NCBI GenBank assembly: GCA_914767715.1
Contig: OU612071.1
Coordinates: 992,001-1,056,000 of the forward strand
Direction of reading: 5' to 3'
Origin: Membranipora membranacea
Lineage: Eukaryota; Bryozoa; Gymnolaemata; Cheilostomatida; Membraniporidae
Length of the DNA: 64,000 bases
Below are positions 49,101 to 58,100 of the stretch, piece after piece (position 1 is the first letter of the stretch; the number at the start of each line of letters is the position of its first letter). Made by a program: the position numbers and the translations under genes. The notes beneath the pieces are model-generated. The model was not told the DNA's origin. It did not search any database and was given only the letters and a program-made list of their open reading frames with translations.

Positions 49101-52100
49101 TGCGATTCTGTAAGGGTTTCGGGAGTTATCGATCCATTGAAATGGCATTAAAGTCAACTTCCGAATTAACCGATCGACAATTTTTGACGCGAATACTAAT
49201 ACCGTGTTGAATCTCCAGATTCTGATAAGGTGGCGTGGCTGAATGGTGTGCGCTTGCACACAATGACATCAAAGGGCATTGATACGAGTGTCCGGGGTTC
49301 AAGTCCTAGTCGCGGCAAATGTTTTTCATGTTTTTTTCATCATTGAAATGGTTAGCATTCATAATTCGAAATTGGAGTATACCACAAAATCGAGGCATGG
49401 AACCATAGTGTATATATCCTTACTAAGTGATGTTAGATAGGTAGGCCTAAAATTAGATATATATTATATAGGGTATTTCTTCAGAACTTTAAAAGGATTC
49501 GAGCTCAATCTGATAAAATATACAGATAATTGGCCCACAGACTGTATTGTGGTAGTTAGTAAATGCTCTGTTGGTGTTATCGTCAGAGATAAAACAGCCT
49601 GTCAATCTGAAAAAGGTGTCATATCACTCTTATCACATACACAATACATAGTCCTTTCCATCGGATCACTATGTACCATATTCTTGCACCACGATCTCAT
49701 GGACATGTGAATTACAGTGATGTGACTTTTTTCCTCCAACTAATCTAACTCGACTCGTCCATCTCACAGCATTTCCCAATGTTCTCGCTCGTCTGTCAGC
49801 TATTCCTTATCAAAGTCTGAGATTCAATACTTGCAGGTAGTACAGGAGTATGAGAGAGCTGTTATATTCAGACTAGGAAGGCTTGTATCCGGCGGGGCTA
49901 AAGGACCAGGTATGTTATATTCAGACTAGGAAGGCTCGTTTCTGGCGGGGCTAAAGCATTCTGCGCATGCTCAGGTCTGGGCATGAGCTGATCTCTGCAA
50001 AATTGAGTCTCGGAATTCCGAAGGCATCTGATTGGCTACCTGCTCTGGTGACATGCTCCCCAAAGCGTGCGGATTTGTTATCGATAGTTATCCTCTCTCG
50101 TCATTATTAGCTGATTTTGATTGACAGTTTATGCAGGGGATATCCCATTTCCCCTTTCCAAAGCTGCAACCAGAACCCAAACTAAACTCATTATTCTTGC
50201 ACATGCGCAAATTCAAGTCACGCATGATGCATACTTAGCCTTATGACACCTGCTTTGTGGTAATGATAGTCTAGTTTACCAGTGATCTACATGCCCAGTC
50301 AGATCACGAGAGTCAGTATGGGGCTAAAGGACCAGGTATGTTATATTCAGACTAGGAAGACTCGTTTCCGGCGGGGCTAAAGGACCAGATATGTTATATT
50401 CCGACTAGGAAGGCTCATATCCGGAGGGGCCAAAGGACCAGGTATGTTATATTCAGACTAGGAAGACTCGTTTTCGCGGGGCTAAAGGACCAGATATGTT
50501 ATATTCCGACTAGGAAGGCTCGTATCCGGCGGGGCCAAAGGACCAGGTATGTTATATTCAGACTAGGAAGGCTCGTATCCGGAGGGGCTAAATGACCAGG
50601 TATGTTATATTCAGACTAGGAAGGCTCGTATCCGGAGGGGCTAAAGGACCAGGTGTTATATTCCGACTAGGAAGACTCGTTTCCGGCGGGGCTAAAGGAC
50701 CAGATATGTTATATTCCGACTAGGAAGGCTCATATCCGGCGGGGCCAAAGGACCAGGTATGTTATATTCAGACTAGGAAGGCTCGTATCCGGAGGGGCTA
50801 AAGGACCAGGTATGTTATATTCAGACTAGGAAGGCTCGTTTCCGGCGGGGCTAAAGCATTCTGCGCATGCTCAGGTCTGGGCATGAGCTGATCTCTGCAA
50901 AATTGAGTCTCGGAATTCCGAAGGCATCTGATTGGCTACCTGCTCTGGTGACATGCTCCCCAAAGCGTGCGGATTTGTTATCGATAGTTATCCTCTCTCG
51001 TCATTATTAGCTGATTTTGATTGACAGTTTATGCAGGGGATATCCCATTTCCCCTTTCCAAAGCTGCAACCAGAACCCAAACTAAACTCATTATTCTTGC
51101 ACATGCGCAAATTCAAGTCACGCATGATGCATACTTAGCCTTATGACACCTGCTTTGTGGTAATGATAGTCTAGTTTACCAGTGATCTACATGCCCAGTC
51201 AGATCACGAGAGTCAGTATGGGGCTAAAGGACCAGGTATGTTATATTCAGACTAGGAAGACTCGTTTCCGGCGGGGCTAAAGGACCAGATATGTTATATT
51301 CCGACTAGGAAGGCTCATATCCGGAGGGGCCAAAGGACCAGGTATGTTATATTCAGACTAGGAAGACTCGTTTTCGCGGGGCTAAAGGACCAGATATGTT
51401 ATATTCCGACTAGGAAGGCTCGTATCCGGAGGGGCTAAATGACCAGGTATGTTATATTCAGACTAGGAAGGCTCGTATCCGGAGGGGCTAAATGACCAGG
51501 TATGTTATATTCAGACTAGGAAGGCTCGTATCCGGAGGGGCTAAAGGACCAGGTGTTATATTCCGACTAGGAAGACTCGTTTCCGGCGGGGCTAAAGGAC
51601 CAGATATGTTATATTCCGACTAGGAAGGCTCATATCCGGCGGGGCCAAAGGACCAGGTATGTTATATTCAGACTAGGAAGGCTCGTATCCGGAGGGGCTA
51701 AAGGACCAGGTATGTTATATTCAGACTAGGAAGGCTCGTTTCCGGCGGGGCTAAAGGACCAGATATGTTATATTCCGACTAGGAAGGCTCATAACGGAGG
51801 GGCCAAAGGACCAGGTATGTTATATTCAGACTAGGAAGGCTTGTTTCCGGCGGGGCTAAAGGACCAGATATGTTATATTCCGACTAGGAAGGCTCATAAC
51901 GGAGGGGCCAAAGGACCAGGTATGTTATATTCAGACTAGGAAGGCTCGTTTCCGGCGGGGCTAAAGGACCAGATATGTTATATTCCGACTAGGAAGGCTC
52001 ATAACCGGAGGGGCCAAAGGACCAGGTATGTTATATTCAGACTAGGAAGGCTCGTATCTGGAGGGGCTAAAGGACCAGGTATGTTATATTCAGACTAGGA

Positions 52101-55100
52101 AGGCTCGTTTGCGGCGGGGCTAAAGGACCAGGTATGTTATATCAGTTGGGTGGTGACTTACAGTCCATAACAGCCTTGTCACGCGTCCACTGTTTTTGGG
52201 TTTTTAAGTTTTGGGGGAAAAACCCGAATCCAAAAGCCGTGGCTGCGTGACAAGCCTATCATAACATAGCCTCATCCCCTAGTTCCTGCATGGCGGTTTA
52301 CTCTTAAAGAAGTAAAATACTTGAATTGGTAAAGTTTGTTGTTAGTTAACATTTACTCGACTTTGGTTATTTCTATAAGCCCGTAACTTGGCTAAGCGTT
52401 GCTGTGGCACAGATATAACTATGCCTCAACACAGTCCTCAGTAAAAAATTCGCCCTTACCCTGAGGCGTGAAGTAACAAATTTGTGACTTTTGTGATGAA
52501 TCATAGCAACATGTGGGTGTAATGGTGGGATAATCCAGGCACCCCAGGTCTGCTACGTAGGCAGAGTGGACTGTTCTCAAAAACGTGCAGTCTCCCTACA
52601 ACAGTCATAGAAATCAGACCTCCTCTGGACATCAAGTTTGACGTGTGCCATGTGTCTCTCAATATCAGAATGCTATTCGGTAGTACCCCCCCCCCCCCCC
52701 CGCAGAGTAACTGATGTCATAAGATAGATAGTCTAATAAACACCATCAGCCTGCTCACACCAATGAACTCCCTCCTCCTTCATTGCTCACACAGAGTAAA
52801 GTCTATGACCTACATTGTCAAGATACTTGCAAAGTCATAATAATGAGTGCCTGAAATATCACAAGATGCTGGTATATTATATTATTATCATGATACAAGA
52901 GTGGAGGCCACGGCCAGGACTGTCAAACTTGTTGTTGGTTTTCTACATTTCATACTTCAGTGATTACATGATAATCTCCATGTCAACTGAACGCCACCTA
53001 GATCAGAACAAGAGAAGGTCAAATTAATATCCCAGCCTTACATCTATCTGTGAGGGGAAGGGGTGGTGTGTGGATAGAACATGTTTCTCACTATAGCATC
53101 GGTAGGGCTGATAGATAAGAGAGATTGTCTGGGGAACTAGTTTTGCCACCTTCCCAGTGTTGTCAGCTGTACTCATAAAATCTTCAGTAGTAAATTGCTA
53201 CATTGTATTATCTCAGCTGTTTACTGCAGTAGAAATATTAGATTATATATGGTGTCTTTGTAGCCTGTGTATTTAGTACTATCTCTGATGTTTACTGACT
53301 TTGTTGGTTTTGTAGTAACATAATGAGGTCAGAGCAGAGATTACACAAAATATCTAATAGAACAAATATTAGAGACTGTGAGCAGTGGGGGGCAGGATGG
53401 GCAGTGTAGGAGAGAATAGCTCAGCCTGATAAATACTTACAGCTACTTCTTAATTTGAACTGTGAATCTTACACTTCTGGTTATAGACCTGAGGCTAGAA
53501 ATCAGAAAGTGAGGGACGTGGTAGAGTTATGAACCTGTATGTGAGGGACCTAGGGCTAGGGTTATGAATCAGTTAGGGGGGTGGTGAGGGTTAGGAATAA
53601 TAGATAACTTCAATTAAGATAGGAATGAAAATAGGATGAAGCATTTTATTGCCTACATGTGTATATGATTGGATGACTGAGATGAGACATGGTCGGTGTG
53701 GTCCTGCCTCTTATGGTTACTGTAGTTAAAGGGCAACCAAGGTTTCGCAGCAATGCATTAATGGGTAGGAAATAATGTGCTGGGCAGCATCAGCTTTGTG
53801 CATTACGCGATGCAAAACTCAAATTAGTTGCTGACTCTAAGCTGGGTAACACTTCAGTTTAGGGGAGGTTCCAGGACTTTGCTATAATAATTATAGAGCA
53901 CAGGCTAAATAATTACAGGAACAGGAAACTGCTATGTGGTATTCTCTTTTAGCTGAGTTTGAGTGCCTGATGGAAGAAATGTTTCACAAGAATTCTGGCT
54001 GAATAATCATCCGAATTATATTTTGTCTTTTTCCCCATGCAGAAGGTGCAATCTGCTATTAATCAATGGCCATCAATGAGAAGTTGTTTGAAACCTTGGT
54101 TGTATACTGCTGTCTGCAGAGGATAGTAATAACTTTATATGAGATCAGAGCTAAAAATAGAACAAATTATCTCTACAATTTAATAACGGCAGGTCTAATC
54201 TAACACACCATATATTAGAAGCTAGTCTGGGCTGGGGGTGACAAGCTGGGGGTGACAAGCTCATCCCTCTCATAATATAGACTCATAGAATACATGTTTA
54301 TTAATTTGAGATGCTGGTTGCTGAGATAGTGGGACGTTCATCGGCCGTATATTGATTTAACTTCAAGTCGAGTAATTAAGTTTATGAATTACAGCACCGG
54401 CAGCAGTTCTACACAACTTTGTATTAAATCTGTGTCGGTGGTTTATATCATAGAGTAGCTATATACTCTATATAACTCTATGGCTTATACACTCTGACAT
54501 GGAGTTATATAACGCAGCGTCAGTCAGCGTGTTCTGTTATATACTGATAATTACTGTAAGTCAGCAGACTATGAGTGGCCTGGTGGCCTATGTGAGGCTG
54601 TCCAGGCTTACTCATACAAACTGAACTACACTATGGTGCGACCAGGGAGTGTGACAAGGAGGCTGTGATAGGGCGAGCGCAGGGAGCAGGGACGTTGACT
54701 GGATGTCGTTTGGGGGAGGGGTTAAAAGTGCGATGATAAATGAGATTAAACCAGCAAATTTTTAAAACGAATTTGATAAAAAGAGTTTTATGAGTGACAG
54801 CCCAAATGTGGTCGATGCTGAAACATTTCCTGTCTATAACGATTCCGCTGTTCGGCCTATATGGTTGACATGCTCACACCCAACGTTGATTGCAGTAACC
54901 AGGAAAATAAATTCTTAGGAACCGATTTACATTAAAAGCCTCAACAATGGACAGGACAGTCTTGCTTCCATTATTAAGCCCTGTGATTTCATTCTAAGTT
55001 TTCCAGTTTATCCAATGAAATTATAGAGATGCTGCAGATGTTAGCCTGGCTGATATTGAGTCGTATCACATCTAATGTAACAGCTGCAGATAATACCCTG

Positions 55101-58100
55101 TCTTTACTATCATTGTGTAACACAGTCTGTCTCAGTGTGTGTTTATCTTTGTATGCTGTTCTGTTCCACTTGATGACAATCATTGTCTGCAGTGGACAAT
55201 GATATCTCATATCAGTGGAACACTACAACGTACAATTTACTTATTCTCATGTATTGAGTAAGACAAGGGGAGATAAGTACGCGAGGAGAAAAACCTGCAC
55301 AGTGAATGAGTTAGTCTTACTACATGAATCTTTCCTTCTATATTAGATAATATATATAAAATATAAGAGACTTTAGTTTGCTGATGTATACTGTAACTTG
55401 TAGTACTCTGATGACCACCCAGCCCCTGTATGATATGACTATTTACTTGTAGGTTTATTCTTCATATTACCGTGTATGGATAATTATATCGGTGTAGATC
55501 TGAGGACCGTAACGTTCGACGTGCCGCCCCAGGAGGTTAGTATACACATACTTAGGTAATCTCATGGGATAGTCAAATCATCCTGACCAAATATTACCAT
55601 CATGTCCATTTGGTTTGGTTTCCCACATAGAGCATAGGCTGCCAGTATTATCTGGCATGTTCGCTGAAATCACCATATAATGGTAAACCCGAACACAACA
55701 TCATGTGAGCAAGTACATCAGCTTCAGCTTATCATGACTGAAATATAACATCTTTATAACATGCGAACAAATAGAGAATTCCTTTCACTTGCCCTTTGTT
55801 TGAACCAAAACACAGTGTCGACCTTGATAGAACAATCTGAGAATTATGCGGATTATCTGAAAAGTTGCGCAGTGATTGCAACCTGATTGAGTGACTATCA
55901 CTGATTGAGTGATAGTCACTCAATAAGTGATAGTCACTCAATCAGTGATAGTCACTCAATCAGTGATAGTCACTTAATGTAGAATTTGGATTTGTCGCCA
56001 AGAGGAGAGATATTTTGCCTTTTGTCCAGAGTTATCTGCTCAACATCAATGAGGGAGTAACTCCATTGATAAATAATAACATCACTTGACTCCCTGCTGC
56101 CTACGTAACCTTATATCTCTATCCCTGTGTAGATTCTGACTAAGGACTCAGTGACTGTGTCCGTGGACGCAGTCTGTTACTTTAGGATACAGAATCCCAT
56201 ACTAAGTGTCACAGCTGTCGCGGACGCACATCAGTCTACTCGTCTACTCGCTCAGACTACGCTCAGAAATCTACTGGGTATGAGGTGAGTCTTATAACTC
56301 AGACTGCAGTCTAATTACCCAGACTAGCTAGAGTCTAATAACTCATACTGCATGTAGGTGGAATCAACCATTAACATATGTAATGATACAATGTAGAGAT
56401 CCTGTGTTAGAAGTTAGTGAGTGATGTAAGTTGTGTTTAGACTGATTTTTGTCACATGCTGGATTAAAAAGTGAATTCCCGAGCTGCCCAAACTAATATA
56501 AGAGGGTAGCAAAGAGGTGCTCTACTCGCGCAGGCCATTGAGCACATGACCAGATACTGTTTTAAATTGTAATTTGTGAGGGAAGAACACACATTGAGGC
56601 ATGCTTTATCTGAATGATTGTTGGATCCCTCTCAATGAGCTAAGAAATGCTGGTAAGGTAGTGTGGAGTTAGAGAATATAGGCCATTATTTTCATCTGCT
56701 GCCGGAAAATTTCAATCAATCCAACTGGTCCGGTTGTCATTTAGGGTATAAGGTCTCAGTACTTGTATTGCATTTACATTCCCATAATTTGTTTTTTTGA
56801 AGAATTCTCACGAAAATCATCTCGACTTACTATCAATAATTCTTGCACCTGGAATCTAAACAATTTTGCCACTGATCATGTGATCAATCCAATATAAATC
56901 AATTTCGCCCCTTCTTTGTCTTATAATTAATTCATGTAGCCTTAATTAGAGTGACTGGCCCCTCACCTCTCAGGTCATCTATTCCCCCTCACCTCTCAGC
57001 TCATCTATTCCCCCTCACCTCTCAGCTCATCTCTTCCCCCTCACCTCTCAGGTCATCTATTCCCCCTCACCTCTCAGGTCATCTATTCCCCCTCACCTCT
57101 CAGGTCATCTATTCCCCCTCACCTCTCAGCTCATCTATTCCCCCTCACCTCTCAGCTCATCTATTCCCCCTCACCTCTCAGCTCATCTATTCCCCCTCAC
57201 CTCTCAGCTCATCTCTTCCCCCTCACCTCTCAGGTCATCTATTCCCCCTCACCTCTCAGGTCATCTATTCCCCTCACCTCTCAGGTCATCTATTCCCCCT
57301 CACCTCTCAGCTCATCTATTCCCCCTCACCTCTCAGCTCATCTCTTCCCCCTCACCTCTCAGGTCATCTATTCCCCCTCACCTCTCAGGTCATCTATTCC
57401 CCCTCACCTCTCAGGTCATCTATTCCCCCTCACCTCTCAGCTCATCTATTCCCCCTCACCTCTCAGCTCATCTATTCCCCCTCACCTCTCAGCTCATCTC
57501 TTCCCCCTCACCTCTCAGGTCATCTATTCCCCCTCACCTCTCAGGTCGTCTATTCCCCCTCACCTCTCAGCTCATCTATTCCCCCTCACCTCTCAGGTCG
57601 TCTATTCCCCCTCACCTCTCAGGTCATCTATTCCCCCTCACCTCTCAGGTCATCTATTCCCCCTCACCTCTCAGGTCATCTATTCCCCCTCACCTCTCAG
57701 GTCATCTATTCCCCCTCACCTCTCAGCTCATCTATTCCCCCTCACCTCTCAGCTCATCTATTCCCCCTCACCTCTCAGGTCATCTATTCCCCCTCACCTC
57801 TCAGGTCATCTATTCCCCCTCACCTCTCAGGTCATCTATTCCCCCTCACCTCTCAGGTCATCTATTCCCCCTCACCTCTCAGCTCATCTCTTCCCCCTCA
57901 CTTCTCAGGTCATCTATTCCCCCTCACCTCTCAGGTCATCTATTCCCCCTCACCTCTCAGGTCATCTATTCCCCTCACCTCTCAGGTCATCTATTCCCCC
58001 TCACCTCTCAGGTCATCTATTCCCCCTCACCTCTCAGGTCATCTATTCCCCTCACCTCTCAGGTCATCTATTCCCCCTCACCTCTCAGGTCATCTATTCC

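Larger units (their letters stand above)
49921..51726 (+). repeat. 900-bp near-perfect tandem duplication within the array
   Basis: Sequence from 49921 repeats at 50821 with a constant 900-bp offset. I see only about four differences: one near 49942 and three around 50529-50540 versus 51429-51440. It is recent or actively homogenised. Confidence 0.85.
49861..52143 (+). repeat. 53-bp tandem array derived from stomatin exon 3 and its splice donor, roughly 30 units
   Basis: The first unit is the real exon 3 end (49861-49909, encoding [17 protein letters not shown]) with its donor gtatgt. Downstream, units 'gttatattcagactaggaag' ... 'ctaaaggaccag/gtat' repeat with small changes (cgtatccgg, cgtttccgg, cataaccgg). 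Nearly every unit keeps a cag/gtatgt or cag/atatgt donor-like end but none has an acceptor. Two 363-bp transposon copies interrupt the array, and a 900-bp block is duplicated in it. Confidence 0.93.

Noticed and set aside
49225-49318. Functional tRNA gene
   Set aside because: A and B boxes are present but the acceptor stem does not pair well, and the sequence lies within a repeated element with inverted ends.
49861-52143. Possible CRISPR-like array because of regular 53-bp repeats
   Set aside because: Units are contiguous with no unique spacers and match stomatin exon 3; the genome is eukaryotic.
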